From: Lineus longissimus
Lineage: Eukaryota; Nemertea; Pilidiophora; Heteronemertea; Lineidae
Length of the DNA stretch: 64,000 nucleotides
Assembly: GCF_910592395.1 (NCBI RefSeq)
Contig: NC_088321.1
Coordinates: 3,784,001-3,848,000 of the forward strand
Reading direction: 5' to 3'
Of the stretch, positions 9,980 to 23,579 are shown one piece after another. Numbering within the stretch: position 1 is the first letter of the stretch; each line of letters opens with the position of its first letter. A program made the position numbers and the translations under genes. The notes beneath the pieces were generated by a model. That model was not told where the DNA came from. It made no database searches and worked only from the letters and a program-made list of their open reading frames with translations.

Positions 9980-11930
9980 TAGACATGGGATTTCATGCTG
10001 AAAACCGTATTCCATTCACGCGCGGGCAATACCAAGAAGACAAAGTAGGCATTTGTACTTGCAACGTAGTATCAAATTCTGCGGTGTATTCATCCCATTC
10101 GATCCCCATTCATGTTCTTACCTTCCCGCAATCTCTCGCGTCGGATTCTTCCAGGATCCCCCTGAAAACAGATATTCGATATTTATATTAAACGATTTGA
10201 CATGAGATTGTTGATTGAAATTGAAGCTTGTGATGATAGAAGCAACTATTTTAGAATTAGGGTGTAAATATGATAAAATATTTCATGTACGGTCCGATAA
10301 CCCAGTATTAATTAATTTTCCTTTTTCAGCATCAGAAGTCACGCACATTTGATTACAAAAATTACTTACGATGACAATGTCAGCTAGACTTATTTTGTTT
10401 TCACTGTTCTGAATTAATGAATATTACGATTCTGATTGGATCAACGTGGTTTGCTATTCTTTGCTGCATATCCAGTGCAAGGCTTCAACGTTTCATCAGA
10501 CGCTTTGGTGCACTATAAACTGAACGAACACGTAGACTGTCTTTGGCGTTAGAACTATATCTTAATTTTACCATTCAATTTAATTGTTTAGACGTCATCA
10601 GCAATCTGCAAAATTGCAGTGATATGAATATCAAGTGACTTCCATATCACCTTGGTTGTACCACCGCGATTCACTGACCGCCCATTCCTAACACGTTTTA
10701 TTATCCTTAAATTAATTCACTAAAAGTGTGGGCCACATCTGATCGATCGCATATCTTACTTCGCCAACTACAAGTCGTTATGGTCGTGGACTTCTGCTAT
10801 TTCTGAAGATGATTTTCGAATCTTACAGTTATCCACTAATTTGAGAATGAACAACTGAAATTAGCGCAAACCAATGGAGGTCAATGACGAGGCTGTAAAC
10901 GAAAAATCCATTTCCTGATATTGCATGCGTGAATACTCCGTTTAATTATTATATGGCTCATTTTCACCACATGCTGCACGAGAACTTGAAAACCCCTTAT
11001 TAAATAAAAATTCTGGCAATACAGATGGCTTTTCATTTCTGAGAGCTGAACCACGTCTTTGAAATTGACAGAACATTTTCTTCCAGGTCGACTTAAAAAA
11101 ACTTGTTGCGATCCGACAAAGACAGTCACAAGCTTACTAGTTTTCCATCATTAACAGCATTCACAAAAATCAGCTTTATTATTTTCCGACTCATTTTGCA
11201 CATTTAATTTGAATACTATGGTTATCCACAAAAAGGTGTGCAGTCGATTATAATTTGCCGTCACCTTTACAAATATATGGTATAATTCTGTTGAAAAAGC
11301 ATTACAACCCTCTGATATTTCTGGTCATGAATGGCCATGCACATAATCAGGCACGAAAAACTTGGAGTCAAGAGTGGTTTGATCGAGTCTTTCAGAGGCG
11401 GGCTGGCCGGGGGGATTTGTGCTCCTACCATCTTATTCACTGTCTTATCGGTTGATCAATAATACTTTCACTCTCCATTGATCGTGTCATAACAACGTCT
11501 ATATGTACGGGTGTATGTGAGTTAAATAGCAGTACTTGAGAATGAAAATGTTCCCGACATCGTGAGTTTAAGCTGCAGTGATAGAGATTGGAATCGTTCC
11601 GGAAAATGATGAGCAGGTGACTTCGGGAAAGTTGGCACAAACTGATTGTTCCATTTTTTTATTAATCATGGAAAAAGGTGTTGTCAGCCGTACAGTGTAA
11701 AATATTGCAATTTACGTGCTCATCCGGTTGGTTCAAAATGGAAGCAGCAGCTCATTGTTTAGTTCAGCAATTGTACTACCAGAGTGATGTTCTTTAATTA
11801 AGAGCAGGAAGCTCAGGGGAAACGCCTCAACGTGTACATGTATGTACGTCAATAAGAATCTAACGATAAGGTGGTACAAAAAGCTCGTCCACCTTCTTAC
11901 GTGTTAGAAAAAACCCGTTCGGTCGCTTTT
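9980..11930. other. No recognised feature
   Basis: Only short frames without motifs are seen. No repeat structure was noticed by eye. Confidence 0.45.
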
Positions 11931-11936
11931 GGGGAG

Positions 11937-12235
11937 TAAAGAGATCCAGTCGTGACAGAAGTCTTTATTAAGACTAGCTGAATGTGGTAAAAAATAACTA
12001 AATTGGTGATTACTTCTCAAGCAGCTCATTGGCTACATAATCAACTGGTATACGGTAAAAAAAGCAACGGAAAAAAGACAACGGAAAAAAGCCCGTTAAA
12101 AAGGCAACAAGTAATATAGGCAACGGGCTTTTTTTCCATTGCTTTTTTACCTAGATTCTAATCAACTACCTGAGGGGAACTCAAAAGTGCTAAAAGTTAT
12201 AATTGGAAGCTCATACCCGCCTTCGGCTTTAGGCA
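11937..12235 (+). repeat. TTAA-type miniature element, family copy 1
   Basis: The order AGAGATCC.GTCGTGAC, AACTAAATTGGTGATTAC, GCAGCTCATTGGCTA, AACTACCTGAGGGGAACTC, then ..TGCTAA.. matches 42596-42826 (same orientation) and the reverse complement of 59525-59788. An inverted-repeat insert (12054-12151) interrupts it. The left end (TAAAGAGATCC) lacks a perfect TTAA here, and the right end is unclear. Confidence 0.65.
12054..12151. repeat. Short inverted-repeat element nested in the repeat above
   Basis: GGTAAAAAAAGCAACGGAAA at the left pairs with the complement of TTTCCATTGCTTTTTTACC at the right. Inside, GCCCGTT pairs with AACGGGC. The length is about 98 bp. No target duplication could be assigned. 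Confidence 0.6.
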
Positions 12236-12279
12236 GCAAGAGTGACTAGTCGCTTAATGTCAATTTTTTTACGAGATCC

Positions 12280-12310
12280 TTAAAGGAAACCTATAATAGC
12301 CAAACACCTC
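12280..12310 (-). repeat. Fragment of the TTAA-type family, opposite orientation
   Basis: TTAAAGGAAACCTATAA resembles the TTAAAGGGAACCTATCAA left end at 59521, so a second partial copy may abut the first. Confidence 0.35.
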
Positions 12311-12924
12311 AACAATCGGTATAAAGACCTAGCATGATATCGCACATTTTTTAATTCATAAAAAGCTGTACTGAGTGTCGGACGCCGTGGCATCTCCATG
12401 ACATAGTCGAATCGTTGAGTTCCGAGGGGGTTTTCGCCTGAATTGGCGACCACTCCCGATGCGAATTGGTGACAGCTCGCAAAACGGGAACTTGATCACT
12501 GATTACCTGCTTTTGTATTGGCAACTTCCCGAGATCTCACTAAGCCCTCTGGAGGGTGGGAGTTGGTGTGTTTATTGTGGGTTTAAAATCTGTACACGTG
12601 GAGGTCCTTCAAAGGACCTATGTATACATTTTATAGTTTGCTGTTACTGATCCCGAGAGATTCATCTTTTTACGACTTTGCTACTCTACCGATCTTTTAT
12701 GTTTTATGAAATAAGACTTGGTTTGGCACTTGTTGGTATTTGTTTATCAATCTCAACTGAACTGGTGTTACTGATTGCACAAATTTATATATCGGACGAT
12801 ATATTTATTGCGACTCAATGCACTGGGATTGCGTTTAGATGAAATGACCAAGGCCACTGTGCTCACCTCCCTCACAGGCGATTTATTAGATATGATAGAA
12901 AATACCGATTACACAATTTTAGCT

Positions 12925-13300
12925 ACCTGGCAACCAGACCGAAATTCAGCCTGCGAGGTTTAATAATAGCTAGGGCTACATATATATATATGTATAATAT
13001 ATAACCAACTTCCATGTCAATAGCTCCAGTAGTTACGGAACGTGCCACCATCGGCCAATGAACGCTAGTCAACCCCTGTGAATTTGAAAAGTGAACATGT
13101 GTAATAAAATGCCATGTACCGTCATTATATGAACCTATATGAATGGCAATTTTTGTCTTTTCGGGCATCGAATCGGACCGAAATTTAGTCTGCAAGGTGT
13201 CATTTTATAGTGGAACATATGCACAAAGTTTCAAGTTGATAAATCCAGTAGCTACAACGCGTGCCTTGCTAACGGCGACAACGATGACGCCAAGCTCACA
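12925..13300 (+). repeat. Two diverged copies of a dispersed repeat
   Basis: GACCGAAATTCAGCCTGCGAGGT (copy at about 12937) recurs as a close variant near 13178. Both are followed, in the same order, by a 'cat..agtttcaa..tgataga/tccagtagctac' block and then a CGTGCC....AACG/TCGGC block. A related GACCGAAATTCACTATCAGG block lies near 52478. No coding content. Confidence 0.55.
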
Positions 13301-13559
13301 ACCTCTCTTGATGAATGTTCATATCAAATGCATTACTGAGACTTGTTGTGATCATTTTAAAAATTTTTGTATTAATTAGTGGATAACATAACATTGGTCC
13401 AACCAAGGCAAGTAATGCTGGTTTTGATAGTTTAAGTTTAGTCTATACTCGATTTGATAAAGAGGTACAGGAAGGTTTCATGTGGTTGATTGGATGCTGA
13501 CTCTTGCCCGACGCAGGATTGTTTCACTGTTCTTCTTATGATTGAAACTTAGGCCTGGC

Positions 13560-14130
13560 TAGCTCATGCTGGTCTTCATTCAATCAACGATTACCGATAT
13601 TCGCAATTGTTTCCGGATACCAAAACTTTGCCAAACTGGCAAGTCTAATTTACATAAATGCGTCAAAAGCAAGAGGGTTAGTCAGTGGTAAACTGTTTGA
13701 CGCTCCGACCCCAGCGCCACTTCAAGCCAACAAGTTACTAAACGCGCTTCCATTCATAACCACCGGAGTGGATTTTACCGGAGCCGTGTATGATCTGAAG
13801 GAAAATTCGGACGCCGAAAATAAGGCTTACACATGTATGTCTCTTAACCTCTGCGGTGACACGCGCCGCACTTATAACTTGTAAAAAAACATTTTATAAG
13901 CATTCGGCAAGTTTGCCGACAGGCGCTCCTTGTCGGAACGCATAATTTCAGGCAATGCATCGACATATCTAGCCGAAGCGGTCTAACTGCAGAAACTGTG
14001 TGAGTCTGAGGACATTATTCATATCTCACAAAACATCGCATGGCCCTGCAAATGGTTATACGACGTGTATATACGCCATATGGGCTGCAAAATATTCCTA
14101 CGGAAGAAGAGACGATAGTCGACGAACGCT
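13560..14130 (+). pseudogene. BEL/Pao retrotransposon integrase fragment
   Basis: Frames at 13590-13875 give KC.KSKRVSQ, then PAPLQANKLLNALPFITTG (a changed P.LP...F.vt.), then VDFTGAVYDLKE, then KAYTCMSLN.CG.TRRT, which is the start of the BEL/Pao integrase core (usual GVDFAGPL...KaY..LFTC..tRAVH). Further on, AFGKFADRRSLSERIISGNASTYLAEA corresponds to the aFrRF..RRG.P..i.SDN..tF region. The second catalytic Asp appears changed (SGNAS in place of SDNG). Several frame shifts and stops show it is dead. The rest of the element is not adjacent; another BEL/Pao copy lies at 20.5-24.3 kb. Confidence 0.8.
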
Positions 14131-14149
14131 CTTTTATCTACGCATTTAT

Positions 14150-16700
14150 GGATTAAGAGACACAACCACAGTCTGACGCCGTCGCATCTATCATAAAAGG
14201 GAGGTCACTTATCTGCCTACATCACCCTACATAGATGACGATGAACAATTGGATCTTGCCTACGAGATCAAGTGGATGGATTAACAAAATCGTGCAGATA
14301 TAACACCAAGTGTTGTGCCTCAAGGTCAAGGTTGTCTCTTCATTTATTTGATACATGACTCGAGATCTCGATGATTGGTAAAATTCAACGTAACACAGTG
14401 GAATTGAAACAATAAAGTTCCTCGACACCACCGGATCATAGGAGAAAAAAGAAGCCATGCAGTGAATTAATCTCTGAAGTTTACGTAGAATTTTAGAAAT
14501 AACATCCTCTGTGGATGCTAAAGTTTCTAAAGTTTTCATTCTCACTATTTTATTCTTCGGAAGATCGGGCAGTCCAGTGAATCGGACACTTCCGCCGCTC
14601 TCATTGGTTTTCATGTTCGGCATGTTTTTCTTGGATACGAACACTCAAAAACTGCATCGACAAAAATATTTATAATACTATTACTGAATATCGTCCAGAC
14701 ACCAAGCTTGTAAATATGGTTACATCTAATAAATGGATGCAGCCCAGGATGACTTCTTAAGTTGCGCTTTACAATATAACTTGGCTAATTGTTTCTTATC
14801 GCACTTGACAAATCATTCATGCCATATTGCGGCGGCCGTAGTTACACCGGTATTTTCGGAAATCTATTCACTAACAGGTCAAAATTGGGCAGCTTTGTTC
14901 ATATACTTAGTACGTTAATTGGCTGGGTTATGCCACTTGCGTGCGCTTTTAAAATAGCGCTTGGTAGTTTATCCGCTTTACATGCTAGACCTCCGACTGA
15001 TGCACTGATCTCTATTCGTTCATCCTCAAATTGGAAAATCACCTTCACATCAGAAATAGCGGCCGACGTCAAGGCCACGTTCAGCGCATAACTACATGAA
15101 AAAAAACCCGCTTAGTTTAGCAATTTGACACCTGCGGAAGAGTAATAACTGCTTTCAGTCAGCTGAGATCTCCAATATTTCCATAACCTGAACTATGCTT
15201 TGAAGAGTGTCTTGAGAAGCGGCACTTCCACTACCAACTTTCTGAGTTGGCGTGTTTGTGTCAGACAAATATGTGGAAGATGGCACACATGTGGGAGTTG
15301 GCAGAACGTTACAAGAATGAATGCCGTGTTCACACCTAAACCACTATTCGAACCGAATTTCGAAATGCGAATTGGGGATTTCGGTTTGACTTCACAACGG
15401 TTTTAGAGACCTCGCGCCATTCACTAGTTGCTGCCGCGTCATCTAAGATAAACATTGTCATCAACAGAATGACATGGCAATGAAATGAAGTCGGCCAGTT
15501 CCAGGTTCGCATAAGAAATTTTAGTGAAGCCATACTTGTCACTGCGTATTGTAAATTATAATAACACCTTGAACATATGTAAAACGGCCATTCACTAACA
15601 CGGCTATCGACCAAATCGAATATTGAAAAAATGAGATCCCCAATAAGCGGAACCACGTCATTAAAACTCACCTGCACACTCGCAAACTGACGTCGGTTTC
15701 GTTAAAAGAGATTTTAAGTGAAGTTCACATTGCAATCTCAGAACGGTTTGAGTCAAAGCGGTTCACGAGAAACACATTACGAAGCGGTTTGCGTAGTCGG
15801 AACTAGTTGAAAAGTGGTTCGAAAATTTTTAGGGTGGGAGCAGGTCAGACCGTTTTAAGGTCTTAAGTTGGTGTATAATGGCATTTTAAACCGGTTTGAG
15901 ATTGCAGCGTGAACACGTCATATATGGCTCAGTCAAGTGGCAAACAATTCTACAATGATGTCAAGCTACTATCACCAAGTCAGTGCTGTCAGCTTCATAT
16001 CAGATAACTGTTCCTATGAGAATATACCGTTGACAACAGCCAGCACTTGGTATCTGCAATACTTGGCTAGTATTATTTGAGCAGGCTCTGCCCATCACTC
16101 TCATACATAGTGCTCCGCCACCTGCCTTCGAACATGACAACGACAATCGACTGGCTGATACTTCTGATGACGCCTTTGCTTACCTGGAACTGAAAGAAAG
16201 AATATAGAAGTTGTATGTCACGTTAGCTTTTTGGCCAGGTACGCGACTAGTTAATGCATAATGAAATCTCCGTTTTAGCGATATTCATGTGTTTAGTCAG
16301 AATGCCTAATCTATATAATAAAAAGGTCATGCTACATTCTTCTTATCGGCTGACAAAATATGCTTCTTTCCGACATTCAGTAAGATTGGGCTATACTTTT
16401 ACCAATGATAGATTCTATACTTGCTTTTGCTGATATTTTAAGTAAGCAACATCTACATTATGTCAATTGTTCTTATCACTTTGAACATAATGTTATTGTA
16501 AAACGGCCGTTCACTTTTTCTCTACAAAACTGTAATGCTTATACAGTTCTAAAAATCGATATTCCCCATTACTCTTATAATGTCATCAGTTTTATGCCTT
16601 CAATGATTACAATGATGACACACTGAAGAGAGTTAATGATATAATTTGCGCCTCTGTTCTGCTTACCTTATGTCTCTGAAAGAGAGAATACAGAAGTTGT
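14150..16700. other. No secure feature
   Basis: Frames at 14222-14644 (minus, 140 codons) and 14789-15091 (plus, 100 codons) have no motif I recognise. A ~40-base stretch near 16181-16215 resembles one near 16664-16700 (both contain GAAAGA.AGAATA.AGAAGTTGTA), a possible direct repeat. Confidence 0.35.
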
Positions 16701-16718
16701 AACATAAACTCCTCGGTA

Positions 16719-16761
16719 GGCCATGACAATGTCATGTCATTTTAATGACATTGTCATGGCC
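16719..16761. repeat. Perfect 17 bp hairpin
   Basis: GGCCATGACAATGTCAT (16719-16735) and ATGACATTGTCATGGCC (16745-16761) are exact reverse complements with a 9-base loop. It could fold as RNA or cruciform DNA. No T-run follows, and this is not a bacterial-type terminator. Confidence 0.85.
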
Positions 16762-16769
16762 TCCCGACT

Positions 16770-19700
16770 AGTGATTAGGCACTCTATTAAAGTTAAAACT
16801 TAAATAGAGTGAGCGGCTTTTTACCTCAATATGTTTGTACTTCCCTTGTTTCATTATTAGCAAACCATACTTTTGAAACATTTTTGTCTTTTTAAAAATA
16901 GGTTTTTAGTATCAGAAGTAAGAAAGACATGATTTTTGTTAATCTCTGCCCTCAAAGGGTCAATGAATTCCTCGCGCGGGAATTTGCTTTCCCGCTCCCT
17001 GAAATGCAGTGTTGTTTTGCCGAGAAATGGGAGTCCGAAGCCTTACAAATGACGCATTTTCTCTACCGCTGTTCTAATTTTTCGAAGCGATGTTAGGAAA
17101 AGACGTTGAATGTACCCTTTGTATTATTAAAGTCATCCACCATCGTGGTTGATTTGAGCTATATTCCTAGTATAGACTCTATAGCAACAAGGAAAAAAAT
17201 TTCTGTGTTGATGCATGGCTCCAGGCAGTGCATATATTCATGCATTTCTCCATACGTGGAGGATCTCCGGGCTCTTTGTGTCTCGCGTCCAGTTGAAACA
17301 TTGGAATAGCGTTTCAGTCAGCTTTTAAATCATGAATTTTATATGCAGTTGGGTGGTGGAAACTACTAGAAACTGTAATAATTAAAGGTGACTGGCAGTA
17401 AAAAAGTTGGTAAAATTACCCTAACAATGCCATTGGTAATTTAAGAGTCAAAACGCAATACTTAATTTACCATATAGAAATGATTTAACACACAAAATAT
17501 GCAATATCGATGTGGTGAGTTTTTGCTTAAAATTCCATTCATCTTGCATTAAGACTGTTTGTTCGATAAACCAAAAATTCAAATGCAAATACACAATAAC
17601 ACATTGGTCAATGAAAGCTCTGACATGTCGGAGGTTTTGATTTGGTGATTTCATCTTAGACCTGAAGCCGAAAACGGACACATTTGGCACCAAATGTTGA
17701 CATACCAATAATGGAACATTACAAAAGTAAGCAATATGTGACGATTGGTTACAAGAATACTTTTGTTTTTTTTATAAAGATGAAACGAAACGCACGCAAA
17801 AAATAAATCAAACTTACGGTAACTTCATGTTTATGTTAACCAGCATATTAACTCCGGAAAAGAATGACGGCCTTCTGCCCTAAAAGCTCTCATGATTGTT
17901 CCAAGTGGGTCTTTTAGACTTGCCACACCGAATATATTTTCAATACCTCTCCTAATATGCACTTGACAGATAAAAACACACTCGCGCCTAACTGATAGGT
18001 CTGGATCCTCCAACCTTGTCTCAGCGCTCCATTTTCAACTCTGAAATGCCGGTAAATCGCGTGTTTTTCACTGAATATTATTGAAAATATCGTCGCTCCC
18101 TCCGTGTCTCGCAAGGAACGTCAAAGTCGAAGTTCGAGAGCGGGATTTTTTGACAACCTGCCTCCCCCCTCCCCCCGGAAATAATCCTGGCGTAAACCCT
18201 GCTTGTGAGCATTTGTTACCAGCAATAGTAGCATGCTGGGGTATACATATGGAAAAATCCGTTGCGAGCTTTGCTGGCGGTTACCTTGCGAGCATGCTGG
18301 GGTATAAATGTGACGGCTCCAGTCAAGCTCGATTATTTTTCGTTCTTAATAAATGTTTGTACGAGCTGGTTTCCCCGATCGCGTTTCCGACAATTTCTTG
18401 GCGAACTCTATGTAAGCCCTGCGCTGTTAATTTTTGTATGTGGTTGTGTGTGTGTTTCCTCTCCGGGGAATGTATCGTGCAAGTAAATCGAACCAGTGTA
18501 TTATTACGCTCTCATTTGCTTATAGAAATCGTTTCGGTGACGTTTGGGAGCGAAACGATGCCATTGTATTGGAAGTGATACCTCAGTTTGTCGTTTACCA
18601 CATGAAGTCAATAAATGGCCAAAAGTTCATTGCATAATCTTAATCAGGCTAAAGTTGGACCTGACATTTGCGGCTTATCCAATTATTAAATAGATATTTG
18701 ACTAATAGGTCTCGCGGTATGATTTATTGCCTCACTTTCTCTTTTCAGACAAAGACGATTTTTCGCCTGGGCCAGAATAAGGAATAAAGATGCGGTGGAT
18801 ACTAAATTGCAGCCCAAAACAATTTACGGTAGCGCAGCTTCTTTTCCGGGGCACCTGCCTTAGTGAAGCTTTGTCTTCACGTGGGTTCCGAGGCTGAGTT
18901 TTCTGTCTTTCCCTGCCATACCGGTATATTTTGTGAACGGCATTACCACGGTACTACATTACTACTTGCTACCGAATTAACTCTTGAGCCCCCATTGTGT
19001 ATGTCGCCTTCCTATCTGCTTCGGTATGAGCAACGTTTGAAAGACAAGAAACTCAGTCCTCAGCCCACGTAATCGTATGGTGTCGATTACAATAATTCAT
19101 TTTCTTATATGGTTCTCCCGACTGTCTCAGTTCTCATTTTGAAGAAAAAAAGGAAAAAAGGGAAGTTTTCGCACCAAGATCTTAAATCTATGCGCTTCTT
19201 TTCTCCGCGTTTTGAAAGGTTTTTCGGTATTTGTTTTATATTTGAGGAGATCTCGGGTGAATAAGGAAACTATTTGCATGCCACACGGTTATCTATAGTG
19301 TAAGATTGTCCAATCACTCCTTGCGAGACGATAGCTTTCGCCGAGGATGTGTCTTATCCTAATGATAAACCGAAGAAATGAATGTGATATGTTGGCGTTA
19401 ATTATTTTCAAAGATACAAACAGTTCGAACAATTTATCTTTGCATTACAATGCTTTAAATGAAAGCCATTCCAGTACAGTGCGGAGCCCAGTGGTCGAAT
19501 CGTGCTGCAACTTTGTCGTCCGAATCTTCTCTGTACTGATCTCTGGTCGCTCTCACACGGTGTCTGCAGAGAATGCCTCGCTTTTATTCGTGAACTGGCC
19601 AGGGGGTAATGAATATATTCAGTAGAAGATCAGAATGCGCATCAGGCCGGGGGGGGGGGAGAGTCACGGTCACTGCATGAATTATCGTAATTTTTCTGGT

Positions 19701-20460
19701 CCCACATTACCCCCTGGTTATGGCTCAGGCTTCCACTCGTTGTCCGATTCATCTTTCAATGGTTGATTGTACATCAGTCTCTCAATTTTGAAATTTTCTG
19801 TCGAGGGGGTCATCCATCTCTCCCGCCTATATTACTATGACTGCTTTGATTGTGTTTGGGAACCACATATGTCGTCCACGTGAAAACAACGCTTGGTTGT
19901 AGCATCGGCCCGATAATACTGTCTTTCATCGTGACATTCTGTAGTGAGGTCCGATCCAAGAGTACTGGCAAAAGCTGTTGAAAAGGTCCCTACAATTGAG
20001 CATATAATATGTTTAACATCATTATAAAGATGTCTAGTCAGCAGGACAACTTTAACAAGTTAGGAATCTATGAGTTTGTGCTTATTTGCGGACAGGATCG
20101 ACTGGCACCTGATAATGCATCGTTCAAACATGACCCATGAGCGCATTCGGTTTTTCGTGTGATCGCAACAGGACACCTTCCAAGGTATTCAGTAAATCAG
20201 AACCTTTGCCAAAGTATTAGTACAGAACGTTTCCTGAAAATTGACTAGACGGAAGTTGGTCGATTACTTCTCCGGACGCAGAACCGCATGATCACCGATG
20301 AAGTATCTTGGGCACTCATGGCTTCTGTCTTGATACTGGGTATGTTTTGTCCTAGTTGGTCCATAAAGCAGCAGAAGCACTTGTTCTCCTACAATGCCAA
20401 TCAACCAAGCTACCGAGTGATTCGATGACAAGCAGCAGCTGTCGATCATCCACCACCAAG
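16770..20460. other. Largely featureless; one duplicated segment
   Basis: The only structures noted are 17938-18015, which matches 7861-7985, and a short repeat of the GAGCATGCTGGGGTATA word at about 18228 and 18290. The 165-codon frame at 18081-18578 spans a CCCCCCTCCCCCC run and the repeated word and has no motif, so I do not treat it as a gene. Confidence 0.45.
17831..18015 (-). repeat. Copy 2 of the 7.9 kb segment
   Basis: Same-order blocks match 7861-7985. The minus-strand frame (60 codons, with RRECVFICQVHIRRGIENIF) is open here but interrupted in the other copy. Confidence 0.5.
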
Positions 20461-20499
20461 ACGTCTAGGTTCAGACAGAGGAAGTTTTAGCAGCTGAAA

Positions 20500-22600
20500 T
20501 GGTGAAAACTAAACAGATTGCTGAGCAACAGATACAGGAGGCTAGGATTCAAGCCGAAATAGCTCGAAAGGAGATCCACATTAGCATGAAGATGCGGCGC
20601 CGATTGGTAGACTTGAGAGCAGAGATGTGCGCTGTGCAGTGATACTCTGAAGACGATCCAGAAGAAGAACAGTTGACAGAAGCCGCTCGCCGAACAGGCA
20701 TCATTGCCTTGTATCAACCCAATTTGGCAAGCCCGGCTTGAATTACCTAGCCCGGTGTAAAAGTAAAAAGTGTCCCCCCTAGAAAAAGTGTCCGGGCCTA
20801 TTGTATTCTGACAGATTATGGCATATGGTTCTATAGAGGCAATGACCGTCAATAGCTCAGCGCATAATAGAATCCTTTGTTCCCGGACAGTTTATCCTAG
20901 GACATTTTAAACTTCTACACCGGCTTGAATTGCCAAACAGGTAAAATATTCTACTTTGTTTTGCGAGCCAGAGACTTTACAACACATTAGCCAACATTAG
21001 AGCTGTGACGTCATATTTGAATTAATATGCGCATAATTAACAATGGCTGATTTCATGCTCTCGATTCAATTTCTTTTACTAAACTGTTGTTCTTGTCAAA
21101 AATTGACGGACAGGAATATACCCGTGTGTGTTATTTAAAGTAAGCGTAATAATTGCATTGGGTACATTGCTAAGGTCATTCGCTATAACTCCAGTAGTGT
21201 TGTTGACCGCTTTGCCATTGAATGGTAATGAGCTCTTCAACGACAATACATATTAATGAGTTCGGCTCTCCATTCAGGGTAAAAAAGTCGGTGTTTGGTA
21301 AGCCAGGCTTGTCAATGGTCACTTCCTTGAGAGAATGGGCAGATGAAGATTTTGGGGTGTAAAATCATATTCAATTCGGTCCAATTGTCGCCGAAAACAG
21401 ATATGTTCAACCAGATAAGGGCGAGAAACCAAACCCGTTGCATCCCTGCACTGGTGAACTTACTCAGGATATGAGCGGTAAGCTTACGAAAGAAAGTCCA
21501 GAAGTCGTGCAGAGATCCACCAAATCAGCTGACATTGATGTGAAACAAGGGCTGCCACGTCTGTTGGTGAAGTTCAACGGGACTGGTCCATGCATACCCA
21601 AGGGATGATGCGAGATTTCATCTTACTGCAAGGCACTGATGAAAGGGTTGCTTTTCAATCAAATCCACGCTGAATAACGTTGCAAAACCAGTTTCAGTCA
21701 CAGTTTCATACATTGGAAGCTCAAGCATGTCAAGCTACAGTGGGTGAACCGTGGTGTCCATACACAAGACCTAGTTAACCACCATCGCCATGATATTCAG
21801 GGTCATGTTCATTCTAGACCAAGAAATGTATTATGTCAGAGTGCTCCAGCCGTCATTCATCACTCGAGCCAAGGTCATCAGAATTTAGGTCAAGGACATT
21901 TGGGAGAGAGAGACGGTTCAATTCACATGTTCAGAGCCTTCCAGTCACTCCTCAGTATTAAAGCGAGGGGCATCATAATCCTGGTCAAGGTCATCCCATC
22001 TTTAGCCATTCGTTGTCCACCTGGAGGCTCTTCAGCGGGCCTTGAGCTGCCAAAGTCAGAGATAAAGGGTTTCGATGGAGACCCCTTGATCATGCCAGGA
22101 TTATGATGGCGTTTTAGCAGAATGTTGAGACAAGAACATGTGACCCAGGGGAACTGTTCCAGCTTCTACGAAAACATTGCCATGGAAGGGCCAGCAATGC
22201 CATTGCGAAATATGACATGCTTTTTTCAGACCAGAGGCTAAGCACGACATTTGGTTAAACTTCGGGCAACCGCATCTGATGACGATGGAATTTAAAAAAA
22301 AGCTGAATTCACAGGACGACATTAACTATGGTGACAGGCATGAAATGAGAAGGTACACCGAGTTGTTGGAAACCACGTGTCTGTCTCTCCGTAGCATTAA
22401 CAAATAGAAGAGATTGGATCATCAGACTCCTTTTTGGACGCCGTTGCCAAGTTGCCGATGCAGGATCGTCGTGCTTGGCTGAGAGAGACCGCTTCGATCC
22501 GTGAAGAGTCGAAGAAAGTCAGTTTCGCCGATGCCTTTGATTTTGTCAAGAGACTCTTGCGAGAAGTGAATGATACTAAATTTGCAGCGTGAAGCATGGA
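20500..22600 (+). pseudogene. BEL/Pao gag region (DUF1759-type), decayed
   Basis: At 20500-20710 there is a charged coiled-coil frame (EARIQAEIARKEI..) of the kind that starts BEL/Pao polyproteins. At 22040-22085 the frame gives LELPKSEIKGFDGDPL, the hallmark start of the gag-like DUF1759 domain, and after a frame change there are remnants of the following helices. At 22400-22590 EEIGSSDSFLDAVAKLP..DRRAWLRE continues the same domain. Many shifts and stops. Its role in a live element would be capsid-like packaging; here it is only a fossil that leads into the protease and RT relics downstream. Confidence 0.72.
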
Positions 22601-23004
22601 GCAAGACAAACCACCAGCTTTGAAGGCGTACTTCATATCGAAGACAAAGACTGCTGATGCGACTAATTAAGGTGCATTCAATGCGCATGCAGTGACGGTC
22701 CGGAGCACTGTATTTGATAGTGTTCTACCATCCGGAAACTTCCATGGAAACAGAGGCAGGAAAAGTCAAAGGATAAGGGCTGTGTTGCAACTGTCTAAAT
22801 GCTGATGAAAAAATCAGTCACAAAAACTCAGCCAAGAAAGGCCCTTCACCGAGGGAATGTACGATGACAGGATGCAGGTCAACATCGAAACACCATACCC
22901 TTCTAATTTTGGATTATGACGATTAAGAAAAGGGCGGCAGCCCGACCAGCTCCATGACAATCAACAGCAATTTCTGCTGAGAGAAGCAGATAACAGGGTG
23001 TACC

Positions 23005-23260
23005 TTGACAGGGATGGACTCCTACTCCAGCGTCTGTCTTTGCGAAGAAGACGTTTTGCAAGAACTGTCAGTCAAACAGGATAATAAGCGAGTTGAGTTG
23101 AAGACATTGAACGGAGTGAGTGCAGGCGAAATCACTAAGTTCCGCCTCAGCATTTCAGGATTAGATGGCAACAGCTGGTTTGAGATTGCAGAACTTTTCT
23201 CATGGGAGAAATTGCCCATTGGGAATAAACATTTGCCAACCAAGTAAACATGGTCAAATT
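23005..23260 (+). pseudogene. BEL/Pao retropepsin-like (DUF1758) region
   Basis: The 80-codon frame reads C.EEDVLQELSVKQDNKRVELKTLNGVSAGEI...F.LS..DGNSWFEIAELFSWEKLPIGNKHLP. This matches the segment after the catalytic Asp of the BEL/Pao aspartic peptidase: a loop with 'L.TLNG', then an Lpi....p motif. The D(T/S)G catalytic triad itself should lie just upstream and is not recognisable, so the enzyme is broken. Confidence 0.6.
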
Positions 23261-23579
23261 ACGAGCATCTCAGATATCTATCGGTCGCAAACACTCCAGT
23301 TGGAAAGCTGAAGGTGTTGATTGAAGGCAACATCCCATCTGCCTACAAGCAACTTGAATGGAGAGAAGGACCGTGACCGGACCAGCCCATCGCTGTAAGT
23401 TTCCCATGGGACTGGACACTGCTTTGAAGTCCCACTGAATGTAATCATGTCTCTGTAAAAGAACAGGAGATCAGCGAGATGCTCATGAGCTAGATTAGCT
23501 GAACTTGATCGAGTTGGGACCAAGTATCATTTCGACAAGCCAACCTCAGCAAAAGATGTGATGCGAATGAGATTCTAAC

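Noticed and set aside
14222-14644. 140-codon minus-strand frame
   Set aside because: No recognised motif and no splice support; it could be an exon but cannot be argued from the sequence.
14880-15093. Possible minus-strand exon after a T-rich acceptor at about 15094
   Set aside because: Protein-like over ~55 residues, but no donor and no family recognised.
16719-16761. Rho-independent terminator
   Set aside because: Eukaryotic context and no T-run after the stem.
18081-18578. 165-codon plus-strand frame
   Set aside because: No domain; spans C-rich and repeated words, with overlapping frames of similar length.
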